A stretch of DNA of 64,000 nucleotides from Bacillus sp. 03113 (GCF_006546985.1 NZ_VATK01000001.1:62001-126000); one strand, 5' to 3'; counted from the first letter of the stretch, positions 42,883 through 51,993 are shown. The notes: generated by a model from the sequence alone, not told the origin. Program-made: numbers and translations.

Positions 42883-43905
42883 ATGATTGAATTAAAGGAT
42901 ATTTACAAAACCTATCATCGTAAAGGGATCAAAAATGATGCATTAAAAGGGATCAATTTAAAGGTCGAAAAGGGCGATATCTTTGGGGTTATCGGCTATA
43001 GTGGAGCTGGAAAAAGTACATTAATCCGCTTAGTGAACTATCTAGAAAGGCCGACAAAAGGACAGGTCTTTGTTGATGGACATGATTTAGATGCTTACAG
43101 TGTGAAAGAGCTGCGTGCGGCAAAAAAACATATTGGGATGATCTTTCAGCATTTTAACTTATTAGAATCGAAAAAAGTATTTGATAATGTGGCAATTCCT
43201 CTCGTTTTGTTAAAGAAAAATAAAAACGAAATCCGTAAGCGTGTTATGGAATTGCTTGAGTTTGTTGGATTAAGTGAAAAAGCAAACAGCTTTCCGAGTG
43301 AATTATCTGGTGGACAAAAGCAGCGCGTTGGGATTGCAAGAGCACTTGCCTCAAACCCATCTATACTTCTTTGTGACGAAGCAACATCCGCTTTAGATCC
43401 ACAGACGACTCATTCTATCTTGCAGCTTTTGAAAAAAATCAATGATGAATACAACATAACAATTATGATTATTACTCATGAAATGTCTGTTATTCAGGAG
43501 ATTTGCAACAAGGTCGCTGTGATGGAAAAAGGAGAAATTATCGAGCAAGGAAGCGTCCTTGAGGTATTCGGACATCCGAAGCACCCGACCACACAAAATT
43601 TTGTGAAGACTGTTATTCAAAATAGTATTCCAACTAGCGTGCAAAAAACAATTAAAGTTGAACAAGGAAGTAAGCTTTACAAACTCGAATTTGTTGGCCA
43701 ATGCGCTTCTGAGCCTATTATGTACGAATTAATTCGTTCGTACGATGTGAAGGTCAACATTTTATTTGCCAATATGACAGAGATTCAAGAAACAACAGTA
43801 GGAAAAATGATTATTCAGTTAAATGGGGAGAAAGAAGCAGTGAACGATGCACTGTCATTCTTAAAAACCAACGGGGTTGGTATTGAGGAGGTAGAAAAAG
43901 CATGA
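42883..43905 (+). CDS. metN: Methionine-type ABC transporter ATPase (MetN)
   Basis: A 340-residue ATPase from ATG 42883, preceded by GAGAGGAATACAG. Walker A is GYSGAGKST near residue 41, the signature LSGGQKQRVGIARAL, Walker B ILLCDEATSALDPQTT, and the MITHEMSVIQEICNKVAVMEKGEIIEQG segment fits MetN. A C-terminal NIL (ACT-like) domain from about residue 262, which binds methionine and inhibits transport in MetN, is present. It works with metI and metQ of the same operon. It may import a methionine derivative rather than methionine. Confidence 0.92.
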   Translation: MIELKDIYKTYHRKGIKNDALKGINLKVEKGDIFGVIGYSGAGKSTLIRLVNYLERPTKGQVFVDGHDLDAYSVKELRAAKKHIGMIFQHFNLLESKKVFDNVAIPLVLLKKNKNEIRKRVMELLEFVGLSEKANSFPSELSGGQKQRVGIARALASNPSILLCDEATSALDPQTTHSILQLLKKINDEYNITIMIITHEMSVIQEICNKVAVMEKGEIIEQGSVLEVFGHPKHPTTQNFVKTVIQNSIPTSVQKTIKVEQGSKLYKLEFVGQCASEPIMYELIRSYDVKVNILFANMTEIQETTVGKMIIQLNGEKEAVNDALSFLKTNGVGIEEVEKA

Positions 43906-44561
43906 TGTCAACCACGATTACAACAGATCAATTTATTCAAGCGATTATCGATACGATACATATGGTTTCGATGTCCTTGCTTGTTGGATCTTTAATCGGG
44001 ATACCACTCGGGATATTACTAGTGGTTACTCGACCAGGCGGTGTTTTGGAAAGCAAAGTGTTGTATGCCATTTTAAATCCGATTATGAATATTGTTCGCT
44101 CATTGCCTTTTATTATCTTACTCGTTGCCATTATCCCGTTTACCCGATTGATTGTTCAAACTTCTATTGGGACAAGCGCAGCAATCGTTCCGCTTATTAT
44201 TTATATCGCTCCTTATATTGGACGATTAGTAGAGAACTCTTTGCTTGAGGTAAATCCAGGGATTCTTGAAGCAGCAGAATCGATGGGGGCTACACCGTTT
44301 CAAGTGATTTGGTATTTTCTATTACCAGAAGCATTTGGTTCACTAATCCTATCTTTAACGACTGCGACAATTGGATTAATTGGCGCGACTGCCATGGCTG
44401 GAACGGTTGGCGGTGGTGGAGTTGGGGATTTAGCCATTGTATATGGATACCAACGATTTGACACCGTTGTAGTTGTTGCTACGGTTATTATACTGATTAT
44501 TTTTGTACAAGGAATTCAATCATTAGGAAACATTTTAGCAAGGAAGATTCGCCGTTATTAA
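43902..44561 (+). CDS. metI: Methionine-type ABC transporter permease (MetI)
   Basis: A 219-residue permease with five helices and the MetI-type sequence SLPFIILLVAIIPFTRLIV..IGTSAAIVPLIIYIAPYIGRLVENSLLEVNPGILEAAESMGATPFQVIWYFLLPEA, followed by TATIGLIGATAMAGTVGGGGVGDLAI. The ATG overlaps the metN stop (ATGA). A structured non-coding element of nearly 200 bp separates it from the rest of the operon, so metQ is not adjacent as it usually is. Confidence 0.92.
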   Translation: MMSTTITTDQFIQAIIDTIHMVSMSLLVGSLIGIPLGILLVVTRPGGVLESKVLYAILNPIMNIVRSLPFIILLVAIIPFTRLIVQTSIGTSAAIVPLIIYIAPYIGRLVENSLLEVNPGILEAAESMGATPFQVIWYFLLPEAFGSLILSLTTATIGLIGATAMAGTVGGGGVGDLAIVYGYQRFDTVVVVATVIILIIFVQGIQSLGNILARKIRRY

Positions 44562-44632
44562 TGATCTACAGTGGAAACGGAGAGGGGAGATCCCTTTTTC
44601 TGAATCACATAAAGTGAAACTTCAATCAATGG

Positions 44633-44812
44633 GGGGGCTTCATCCCACACTGATTGTTAGTTGAACCAATCACGCTCATACATGCCACATCCTGTGGCAT
44701 TCGCCTGACTAGGACGTCCTGTCCGTCGTCGGGCTTTTACGGTCAGTTATCCCCTACCTAGGATTTCTCGTTTACCCGTATAACCTTGAGGTGGGGGACT
44801 TACTGACCGTTA
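44633..44812. repeat. Hairpin-rich intergenic element inside the operon
   Basis: The stretch is GC-richer than its surroundings and packed with inverted repeats: GATTG/CAATC near 44652-44671, TGCCACA-TCC-TGTGGCA (44683-44699), AGGACGTCCT (44711-44720), and a long hairpin ACGGTCAG (44739-44746) with CTGACCGT (44803-44810), inside which CCCCTACCT (44751-44759) pairs with AGGTGGGGG (44789-44797). No reading frame fits. It resembles a transposon-derived non-autonomous element or a structured RNA; I cannot name a family. Confidence 0.6.
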
Positions 44813-44853
44813 ATGCGGGATAAATACATTCATTTAAAAGGAGGAAAGGTTAA

Positions 44854-45885
44854 GTGGGTGAATGGAGTAAGAAAGATCGATTTAACGCCCTATTATCAGG
44901 CGAACAGGCTGATCGTCCTATTGTAAGTGGATGGCGTCATTTCGTCGACAAAGAACAAAACGCCGAAGATTTAGCAGATACAACCGTCACATTCACAAAA
45001 AAATATGATTGGGATTGGGTCAAAATTAATCCAAGGGCAACCTATTTGGCTGAAACGTGGGGAAATGTGTATGACTTCCAAGATTATAGAACTGTTTTTC
45101 CTCGACAAAAAACGACTGCCATTCCAACAGCCTCAAATTTATGGGATATTGAAGTCAAAAAAGCAGTAAGTTCAGCTCCATTATTAGAGCAATTGGAAGC
45201 GGTGAAAAAGATTCGTCAAGGTCTGCCTGATACTCCTTTGATTCAAACGGTTTTTTCACCTTTAACGGTCCTGCTCTTTATTGTAGGCCGATCTGCTTAT
45301 GTAACAGAAACAGTTTTTGGCATTGAGAAACCTGTGACTCTTGAAGCGTTATTTTCAGAGCATAGAGCAGCAGCACATCATGCTTTACATGCGATTTCAT
45401 TAACTTTAGCAGATTATGTAAAAGAATTAGAACATGCTGGATCAGATGGACTCTTTTATGCGGTGACAGGCACAGCTCATCCAGGCTTATTTGACGAAGC
45501 GATGTTTAATGAGTTTTCTAGACCTTACGATTCTATTGTTTTAGAAGCTGCAGAGTATGGGAAAAATGTCCTTCATACTTGTGGAACATATGCCCAGCCA
45601 GAGAGATTTAATGACTATCGAATTGATGGGATTAGCTGGGATACAAAGGCTGAAGGAAATCCTGACTTAGATGCAGCTTTAAAAGCTACTAAGGTAGGTG
45701 GTGTCGATCACGCATTATTTGCAACAAACAACATTGTTCAAATTCAAAAGCAAGCTGAAGAAGCTTTAAGCCTAATGAAGGATCAACCTTTTATTCTCGC
45801 TCCAAATTGTGCAATACCGCTTAATGTAACCGATGAAGCTCTAGAACAACTAAAAAATTCTGTATTTGAAAAGGAGACGAAATAA
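44854..45885 (+). CDS. UroD-superfamily methyltransferase-like protein (MtaA/MtbA type)
   Basis: A 343-residue protein from GTG 44854 behind AAGGAGG. The fold matches the uroporphyrinogen decarboxylase/cobalamin-methyltransferase superfamily (KKDRFNALLSGEQADRPIVSGW..). It has His241 and Cys243 in VLHTCGTY and Cys319 in APNCAIPLN, the zinc-binding His-x-Cys..Cys set of MtaA/MtbA-like methyltransferases that activate a thiol acceptor. True HemE lacks this set. Among methionine-type transport genes it likely moves a methyl group between a corrinoid, folate or S-methyl compound and a thiol. No corrinoid protein is encoded nearby. Its stop overlaps metQ. Confidence 0.8.
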   Translation: MGEWSKKDRFNALLSGEQADRPIVSGWRHFVDKEQNAEDLADTTVTFTKKYDWDWVKINPRATYLAETWGNVYDFQDYRTVFPRQKTTAIPTASNLWDIEVKKAVSSAPLLEQLEAVKKIRQGLPDTPLIQTVFSPLTVLLFIVGRSAYVTETVFGIEKPVTLEALFSEHRAAAHHALHAISLTLADYVKELEHAGSDGLFYAVTGTAHPGLFDEAMFNEFSRPYDSIVLEAAEYGKNVLHTCGTYAQPERFNDYRIDGISWDTKAEGNPDLDAALKATKVGGVDHALFATNNIVQIQKQAEEALSLMKDQPFILAPNCAIPLNVTDEALEQLKNSVFEKETK

Positions 45886-46730
45886 TGAAGAAATTATTCC
45901 TTACTATTTTACTTGGAATTGTATTAGTATTATCTGCTTGTGGTCAAGAAGACACAAAAAACTCAGATTCAGGTGCGAAAAAAGAAGAAAAGAAAGAATT
46001 TACGGTGGGCTTTGGTGTTGGAACGTATGAAGAGCAATTCCGTCAGTCGATTCTGCCTATCTTAGAGAAAAAAGGCTACAAAGTGGATATTAAAACTTTT
46101 TCTCAAAACATGCAGGTAAATCCAGCGATGAAAGAAGGCTCTATTGACGCAAGTATATTCCAAAGTACAGCTTATATGGAAGCAATCAATAAAGAAATTG
46201 GTTCAGATATGACTGGAATTGCCTATGTCCCAGGTGCACCACAAGGTCTTTACTCTACAAAGCATAAATCACTTGATGATGTAAAAGATGGTACAACCGT
46301 TGCTGTTCCAAATGATCCAGTTAACCAAGAGCGTGCGCTTCGTATTTTAGAAGAGCTTGGCTGGGTAAAAATAAAAGCAGGTGCTGGTACAGCTGACTTT
46401 AACATTAACAGCATGGAGCCAGATAAATATAAAATTGATATTAAGATTTTAGATCCAGCACAAATTTTAGTATCCCTTCAAGATGTTGATTATGGGGTTG
46501 TAAATGGAAACTATATTGCAAATGCAGGCAAAAAGATTACAGATGCATTAAAAATTGAAAATACTCCAATGCAGCACAGAATTATCGTATCAATTAATAA
46601 GAAGGATGAAAATACACAATGGGCGAAGGATCTAAAAGCTGCCTACGAATCTCAAGAGTTTGAAAAATATATTACTGGAATAGAGAAATATGATGGTTTC
46701 ATTCTACCTGAAGCGTGGAAAAACAACTAA
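45885..46730 (+). CDS. metQ: Methionine-type ABC transporter binding lipoprotein (MetQ)
   Basis: A 281-residue lipoprotein with lipobox LSAC (Cys near residue 19). The mature part is NlpA/MetQ-like: FTVGFGVGTYEEQFRQSILPILEKKGYKVDIKTFSQNMQVNPAMKEGSIDASIFQSTAYMEAINKE, then LDDVKDGTTVAVPNDPVNQERALRILEELGWVKIK and LDPAQILVSLQDVDYGVVNGNYIANAG. It binds the substrate for metNI outside the cell. The ATG overlaps the UroD-like stop by one base. Confidence 0.9.
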   Translation: MKKLFLTILLGIVLVLSACGQEDTKNSDSGAKKEEKKEFTVGFGVGTYEEQFRQSILPILEKKGYKVDIKTFSQNMQVNPAMKEGSIDASIFQSTAYMEAINKEIGSDMTGIAYVPGAPQGLYSTKHKSLDDVKDGTTVAVPNDPVNQERALRILEELGWVKIKAGAGTADFNINSMEPDKYKIDIKILDPAQILVSLQDVDYGVVNGNYIANAGKKITDALKIENTPMQHRIIVSINKKDENTQWAKDLKAAYESQEFEKYITGIEKYDGFILPEAWKNN

Positions 46731-46747
46731 GTAAGGAAGTGGACAGG

Positions 46748-47554
46748 TTGACAAAGAAACAGATTCATTTTATCGGTGGCGGACAAATGGCAGAAGCAAT
46801 CATTCGCGCCATTGTGACCAATCAGACTGTGTCAGCAGATCAAATCAGCGTAGCGGATATTAATGAGGCACGTCTACAGTTTTTGAGTGAGACATACGGT
46901 GTAAAAACAGATGGCTCACAGGAGAGCTACCTTGCAGATGCAGACTTGATTGTGATTGCTGTCCGACCACAAGATAATTTGGCTGCACTAGGTCAAGCCG
47001 TACAACAATTCGCTGCACCAACTGCCGCAATCGTTTCGATTGTGGCTGGTGTAACGATAGAAAAGCTAGCTGGTTTTTTTGGAGAGGAACGCGCGATTAT
47101 CCGGGTCATTCCAAACACCTTGACCGATACGGGATATGGCTATAGTGGAGTAGCATTAAATGCTTATTCAACAAAAGATCAAGTAGATGAATTCTTAAAT
47201 GGATTCGGAAAAGTCCAATATATAGACGAATCCTTAATTGATATTTTCACTGGATATGGTGTAGCTGGACCAAATTATATTTATTATTTTATTGAATCAC
47301 TTGCTGATGCTGGTGTACTAGCTGGATTGTCTCGGGACCAAGCGTGGAAGGTTGCGTTGGAAAATGTCGCTGGTTCTGTCGCTATGCTTCAACAAACTGG
47401 CCTGCACCCAAGACAGCTGCTGGATATAAATAATTCAGCTGGCGGTGTAGGAATTCATGCCTTATACGAACTTAACAATAGTGATTTCGCAGCCGGCTTG
47501 CAAAGAAGTGTCTTAGCAGCCGTAAAGCGGACAACGGAGTTAGGAGAGGACTAG
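46748..47554 (+). CDS. Pyrroline-5-carboxylate reductase family protein (ProC-like)
   Basis: A 268-residue protein starting at TTG 46748, about nine bases after AAGGAAG; an in-frame ATG at 46715 lies inside metQ. It has a Rossmann motif IHFIGGGQMAEAIIRAI, VIAVRPQDNLAALGQAV, IRVIPNTLTDTGYGYSGV and the C-terminal PGGVT-like segment (here NNSAGGVGIHALYEL, DINNSAGG). The P5C-binding Pro-Gly-Gly is changed to Ser-Ala-Gly-Gly, so a housekeeping proline role is doubtful. Within this operon it may reduce a related cyclic or linear imine. Confidence 0.82.
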   Translation: MTKKQIHFIGGGQMAEAIIRAIVTNQTVSADQISVADINEARLQFLSETYGVKTDGSQESYLADADLIVIAVRPQDNLAALGQAVQQFAAPTAAIVSIVAGVTIEKLAGFFGEERAIIRVIPNTLTDTGYGYSGVALNAYSTKDQVDEFLNGFGKVQYIDESLIDIFTGYGVAGPNYIYYFIESLADAGVLAGLSRDQAWKVALENVAGSVAMLQQTGLHPRQLLDINNSAGGVGIHALYELNNSDFAAGLQRSVLAAVKRTTELGED

Positions 47555-47556
47555 TT

Positions 47557-48321
47557 ATGGCTACAAAAAATTGGGATCACCTCGTTCATTATGTTAATGA
47601 ATTAAATCAAACGCTTGAAACCTTTGAAGAAAATGGATTGATTGCCTTTAAAGGAGGTTCACATAAAGAATGGGGAACCTATAATACGCTAAGTTATTTT
47701 GGCTTAACGTATATCGAGTTTCTAGCAATTGAGAATCTTGAATTAGCAAAGGCAACGGAACATAATCGTGTCGTAAAGGATGCCGTTATCACTTTGCCAG
47801 AACATGAGGTTTTAAGCAGAGTAGTTATTCGGACAAATGATATTGAAGAAATCGCAGCTTCTTTAAAGGAAGCAGGCTTGAAACTGTCTCCTATCATGGA
47901 TGGCAAGCGCTTGGATACGAATGGGAGATTAATAGAATGGCGAATGATGACCATTGATGGCGATTTTCAAGGATTAGTCTATCCATTTGTTATTCAATGG
48001 AAAGGGACAGATGAAGAAAGATTGGATAACTTAACCTCATCTGGAATTATCCAGCGACACCCTGCTGGTGATGTTATTATTAAAAAAGCGGTCTTTCATG
48101 TTTCTGACCCGGCAGCTGTTGCTGAGCATTGGGGAAAATTATTTGGGCTGTCCGTCGTAGATTCAGATGATACTTCCGCAACCCTTGGTATTGGAGATAA
48201 GACTTTTACTTTCGTAAAAGGGGACGAGAACCAATTTAAGCAAGTCGTTTTTGAAACGAATTCTGAAATGCTAAAAGGGAAAACCGTTACGATTGGTGAA
48301 GGTGAGTACATTTTTTCTTAA
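47557..48321 (+). CDS. VOC-family protein, glyoxalase-like
   Basis: A 254-residue protein of the Glyoxalase_3-like (PF13468-type) group: WDHLVHYVNELNQTLETFEENGLIAFKGGSHKEWGTYNTLSYFGLTYIEFLAIEN at the N-terminus and a second module IIKKAVFHVSDPAAVAEHWGKLFGLSVVD near residue 180. The metal-ligand candidates are His9 and Glu54. It starts two bases after the ProC-like stop and ends the operon. It may isomerise or cleave an intermediate; the substrate is unknown. Confidence 0.82.
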   Translation: MATKNWDHLVHYVNELNQTLETFEENGLIAFKGGSHKEWGTYNTLSYFGLTYIEFLAIENLELAKATEHNRVVKDAVITLPEHEVLSRVVIRTNDIEEIAASLKEAGLKLSPIMDGKRLDTNGRLIEWRMMTIDGDFQGLVYPFVIQWKGTDEERLDNLTSSGIIQRHPAGDVIIKKAVFHVSDPAAVAEHWGKLFGLSVVDSDDTSATLGIGDKTFTFVKGDENQFKQVVFETNSEMLKGKTVTIGEGEYIFS

Positions 48322-48340
48322 AAGATAACACGAAAGTAAG

Positions 48341-48433
48341 TTTTTTATCGATTTTACTATTTTATTTATCGATTTTCTGATTTTTTTATCGAATTTTTAA
48401 ATTTATTATCGATTTCGGCTAATTTTATATCGA
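48341..48433. repeat. Phased TATCGA array (five copies)
   Basis: TATCGA occurs at 48346, 48367, 48387, 48407 and 48428, spaced 21, 20, 20 and 21 bp, each preceded by a T-run and mostly followed by TTTT or ATTT. The spacing is about two helical turns, so all copies face the same side of the DNA. It lies between the VOC gene and its downstream hairpin, outside any gene. Confidence 0.7.
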
Positions 48434-48442
48434 ATTGAAAAT

Positions 48443-48470
48443 AGGTTAAGCCATTCAAATGGCTTAACCT
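48443..48470. terminator. Hairpin between the methionine-type operon and the deacetylase gene
   Basis: AGGTTAAGCCATT pairs with ATGGCTTAACCT over a 3-nt loop. The U tract is poor in both directions, but position between convergent genes fits a bidirectional terminator. Confidence 0.75.
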
Positions 48471-48483
48471 TAATAATTGTCAT

Positions 48484-49305
48484 TTAAGGAGAGAGCATGC
48501 CTCTTCTTTTCTGTACCTCTTCCAACTGAGCCATTGTTACAAGGATATATCCTTGATTGCTTAGCTGTTCAATGATTTGTTCTGCTGCTTCTGCACTTGT
48601 TTGGTAAATGTCATGCATGAGAATGATTTTTCCGTCGCCAGCCTTACACATGACATTTTCAATGATTTTTTGTGTATTTTTATATTTCCAATCCTCTGAA
48701 TCAACATTCCACAGTGCCACGCTCATATCTCCAATAGATTGACGGACACGTTCATCTACTGCTCCAAAAGGCGGTCTTAAATGGACAGGTCTATACCCGC
48801 TTACTTGCTCGATAATAGATTCGGTATCATAAACCTCATGATGAATTTCATCCTCGTTTAACTTAGTAAACAGACGGTGATCCCACGAGTGATTTCCTAC
48901 TTCATTTCCTTCCTTAACAATCCTTTGAACAGTTTCAGGATAGCGTTGGGCGCGATTTCCAAGCACGAAAAATGTCGCATAAGAACTGTGTTTTTTCAAG
49001 GCATCAAGGATTCGATTCGTTGAACTTGGATTTGGACCATCATCAAATGTAAGCGCGATTACTTTTCTATGAATATCGTTTTTTAACGGTTCAGGCAGCA
49101 CTTGTTCTGACTGAACATATTCAATCAAACGATCTTTCGTTAAATCTTTTTTTATGGAGGCGATTGGTTTACTTTTATGTAGAGTGATCTGATAAGGGTT
49201 ACCGGTTTGTTGATCTACCACTTTTTCTTTTGACATAAAGCTAGATAAAAGGACCCAGTATACAAAACCAACTAATAGAATCATAAGTAATTTATATTTT
49301 TTCAT
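48484..49305 (-). CDS. Polysaccharide deacetylase (NodB domain), membrane-anchored
   Basis: A 273-residue protein with an N-terminal membrane anchor (LLMILLVGFVYWVLLSSFM) and a NodB domain from about residue 80. Motif 1 is ALTFDDGPNP with the catalytic base and metal Asp, motif 2 is GNHSWDH, motif 3 LRPPFGAVDERV, motif 4 WNVDSEDWKYKN and motif 5 LMHDIYQTS. It probably removes N-acetyl groups from peptidoglycan or another wall polymer outside the membrane. It is a single gene convergent with the methionine-type operon. Confidence 0.9.
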   Translation of the reverse strand: MKKYKLLMILLVGFVYWVLLSSFMSKEKVVDQQTGNPYQITLHKSKPIASIKKDLTKDRLIEYVQSEQVLPEPLKNDIHRKVIALTFDDGPNPSSTNRILDALKKHSSYATFFVLGNRAQRYPETVQRIVKEGNEVGNHSWDHRLFTKLNEDEIHHEVYDTESIIEQVSGYRPVHLRPPFGAVDERVRQSIGDMSVALWNVDSEDWKYKNTQKIIENVMCKAGDGKIILMHDIYQTSAEAAEQIIEQLSNQGYILVTMAQLEEVQKRRGMLSP

Positions 49306-49562
49306 TATATATTGAAATTCCCCTTATTATATAATCTTCCAAATGGATCGTATGGTGAGTAAATAATTTGTTGAATAACTTCACCTAATATACAAAACTA
49401 TCATATTTATCCGTTTATTGGAAGATGAAATAGGGAATAAAATGGAAAAAATTTATGTTATTCGATTCTTTGAAGCTAGCATTAGGCAGTAATTGACCGA
49501 AGGTAAATTTGTGATGTCGATATAGAAATTTTATTTCTACCAATTGGGGATGATGACTTTGA

Positions 49563-49597
49563 AAAAAATAACGAGGGTTTTAGCCCTCGTTGTTTTT
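49563..49597 (-). terminator. Terminator of pepT
   Basis: Minus strand: ACGAGGG pairs with CCCTCGT over a 6-nt loop and runs into TTATTTTTTTC. It overlaps the last bases of pepT. Confidence 0.85.
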
Positions 49598-50828
49598 ACG
49601 CTTTTTCTTCAAACAGCTTTGCTATTTCAATAATAACAGTAGTTGCTTTGATCATATTGTCAACGGAAATATATTCGAATTTGCCGTGGAAGTTTTCTCC
49701 ACCTGTAAAAATATTAGGCGTAGGGAGTCCCATATACGATAATTGAGATCCGTCTGTGCCGCCGCGGATCGGGATGATGATAGGCTCAATATCGAGATTT
49801 TGCATTGCTTCGTGAGCAATGTCAACAATATGTTTAACGGGTTTAATTTTTTCACCCATATTGTAGTATTGATCCTTCATATCTAACACAATACTGTCCG
49901 GTCCGTACACTTCTTTCAATTCATCAACGATGGCCGTGATGGTCTTTTTCTTTGCTTGAAAATTCTCTTGATCGAAATCACGAATGATGTAATAAAGCTT
50001 TGTTTCTTCAACATTTCCGGAAATGGAGATTAGATGATAAAAGCCTTCATAGCCTTCCGTATACTCCGGAGCTTCTGAAGCCGGAAGTTTGCTTTGAAAT
50101 TCCATTGCGATTTTCATGGAATTAACCATTTTTCCTTTGGCGGTGCCGGGATGAACACTTTTCCCTTTAAAGGTGAGCTTGGCTCCAGCCGCATTAAAGC
50201 TTTCATATTGAAGTTCACCAAGTGGGCCGCCATCTAGGGTGTAGGCATATTCTGCGTTAAATGCTGAAACATCAAACTTATGAGGACCTCGTCCAATTTC
50301 TTCATCTGGTGTGAACGCAACTCTAATTTTCCCGTGCTTAATCTCTGGGTGTTTAACTAAATAAGCCATGGCAGTCATAATTTCAGCAATCCCTGACTTA
50401 TCATCCGCTCCAAGAAGTGTTGTTCCGTCCGTTGTAATTAACGTATGGCCAGTGTAGTTTAAGAGTTCTGGAAAGCTTTGCGGTGATAAGACAACGTTCA
50501 GGGCATTATTTAAAACGATATCCTTGCCATCGTAGCTTTCGACGATTTGGGGCTGGACATTGGTACCTGTAAAATCTGTAGCCGTATCCACATGAGCTAA
50601 AAAACCAATCGTAGGCACATTTTTTTCTGTATTAGAAGGTAAAGTAGCCATGACATAGCCATTTTCATCGATGGTTACCTCTTCTAGACCAATCTCTTTT
50701 AATTCTTCAACGAGCATGTTTGCAAGAACAAGCTGCCCTGGTGTAGATGGACATGTTTCACTCTCATCATTCGATTGTGTATCTACTTTGACGTATGAAA
50801 TAAAACGTTCGATGATTTCATTTTTCAT
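49596..50828 (-). CDS. pepT: Peptidase T (tripeptide aminopeptidase)
   Basis: A 410-residue M20B peptidase from ATG 50828, which has GGGAGATG upstream; a TTG/ATG at 50846 lies before that site. Zinc-site motifs are [16 protein letters not shown] with His-x-Asp, [44 protein letters not shown] and the C-terminal [35 protein letters not shown]. It releases N-terminal residues from tripeptides in the cytoplasm. It is a standalone gene with a typical length of about 410. Confidence 0.94.
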   Translation of the reverse strand: MKNEIIERFISYVKVDTQSNDESETCPSTPGQLVLANMLVEELKEIGLEEVTIDENGYVMATLPSNTEKNVPTIGFLAHVDTATDFTGTNVQPQIVESYDGKDIVLNNALNVVLSPQSFPELLNYTGHTLITTDGTTLLGADDKSGIAEIMTAMAYLVKHPEIKHGKIRVAFTPDEEIGRGPHKFDVSAFNAEYAYTLDGGPLGELQYESFNAAGAKLTFKGKSVHPGTAKGKMVNSMKIAMEFQSKLPASEAPEYTEGYEGFYHLISISGNVEETKLYYIIRDFDQENFQAKKKTITAIVDELKEVYGPDSIVLDMKDQYYNMGEKIKPVKHIVDIAHEAMQNLDIEPIIIPIRGGTDGSQLSYMGLPTPNIFTGGENFHGKFEYISVDNMIKATTVIIEIAKLFEEKA

Positions 50829-51075
50829 TCTTGATTCATCTCCCATCGTTATGTAATGAATCCATCATATCATATAATAGGAGTATTTTTCCTATTCATG
50901 TACCCTTCATAAGACGTAGAAGGTGTCGTACGATTGGTAAAAGAAGCTAGATTGATCATTTTTATTATTAAAAGTATAATAGAGTACTAGGGTTGATATA
51001 AGGTCCCTAGCTAGTTATAAATTGCAAAAACAAGCAGTAGATTCATAGTTATTGAAGGGATAGGAGTATATAAAC

Positions 51076-51993
51076 GTGAAAAAGGTTCAAATCTTAATGT
51101 CCACCTATAACGGCGAAAAATTTATAGGTCAACAACTAGATAGTCTACTTCAGCAGGACTACCCAAATATTGATATTTTAGTACGTGATGACGGTTCGAA
51201 GGATTCTACCGTCGCGATCTTAGATGAGTATGGAAAGCAGCATCAAAATATAAAAGTTTTGAAAGAACAAAATAAAGGGGTTATCGCAAGCTTTTTTGAT
51301 TTATTAAGGCAGGCTTCTGATACAGCTGAATATTTTGCATTTTGCGACCAGGATGACTTCTGGAAGCCAACAAAAATATCAAGAGCAGTCGAATTAATGG
51401 AACAAGAAAATACACAAATTCCTCTTATGTATTTTTCACGGCTAGATATTGTAGATGAAAACTTACAATTATTAAAGCAATCTCAAATTCCACCCAAAGG
51501 GGTTGAATTTAAGAATGCTTTAATTCAAAATATTGCAACCGGCTGTACCATTGTCTTTAATAAAAAAATGTTGAACTTATTTAAGTCCAACATTCCAGAT
51601 GTGAAAAAAATAACCATGCATGATTCTTGGTTTTACTTACTTGGAACTGCTTTTGGCAAAGTCATCTATGATGAACAATCCCATTTATTGTATCGCCAGC
51701 ATTCCTCTAATACGCTTGGCATGGCAAATAATAAATTCAAAAGCATGATGATTCGCTATAAAAATTTTAAGAAAAAAGGTCATGAAAAATCTTACACAGT
51801 ACAGACGGAAGAATTTTCCCATTTATTTCAAGACCAATTAAGTCATGAACAAAAAAGACTGGTTGATGATTTCTTATATAAAAGACAATCCTTTTTCGGA
51901 AGAATTGACTATGCAATAAACACACCCATTTTCCGGCAAAACAAGAGAGATACGATTATCTTTAAAATGCTATACGCTTTTAAAAGTTATTAA
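51076..51993 (+). CDS. GT2-family glycosyltransferase (rhamnosyltransferase-like)
   Basis: A 305-residue GT-A enzyme from GTG 51076. VQILMSTYNGEKFIGQQLDSLLQQDYPNIDILVRDDGSKDST is the nucleotide-sugar fold start, FCDQDDFWKPTKI contains the metal-binding DQDD (DxD-like), and IATGCTIVFNK..MHDSWF is the acceptor side. The family includes rhamnosyltransferases of cell-surface polysaccharides. It is divergent from pepT and convergent with a second GT2 gene and a flippase, together a small surface-glycan cluster. Confidence 0.9.
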   Translation: MKKVQILMSTYNGEKFIGQQLDSLLQQDYPNIDILVRDDGSKDSTVAILDEYGKQHQNIKVLKEQNKGVIASFFDLLRQASDTAEYFAFCDQDDFWKPTKISRAVELMEQENTQIPLMYFSRLDIVDENLQLLKQSQIPPKGVEFKNALIQNIATGCTIVFNKKMLNLFKSNIPDVKKITMHDSWFYLLGTAFGKVIYDEQSHLLYRQHSSNTLGMANNKFKSMMIRYKNFKKKGHEKSYTVQTEEFSHLFQDQLSHEQKRLVDDFLYKRQSFFGRIDYAINTPIFRQNKRDTIIFKMLYAFKSY

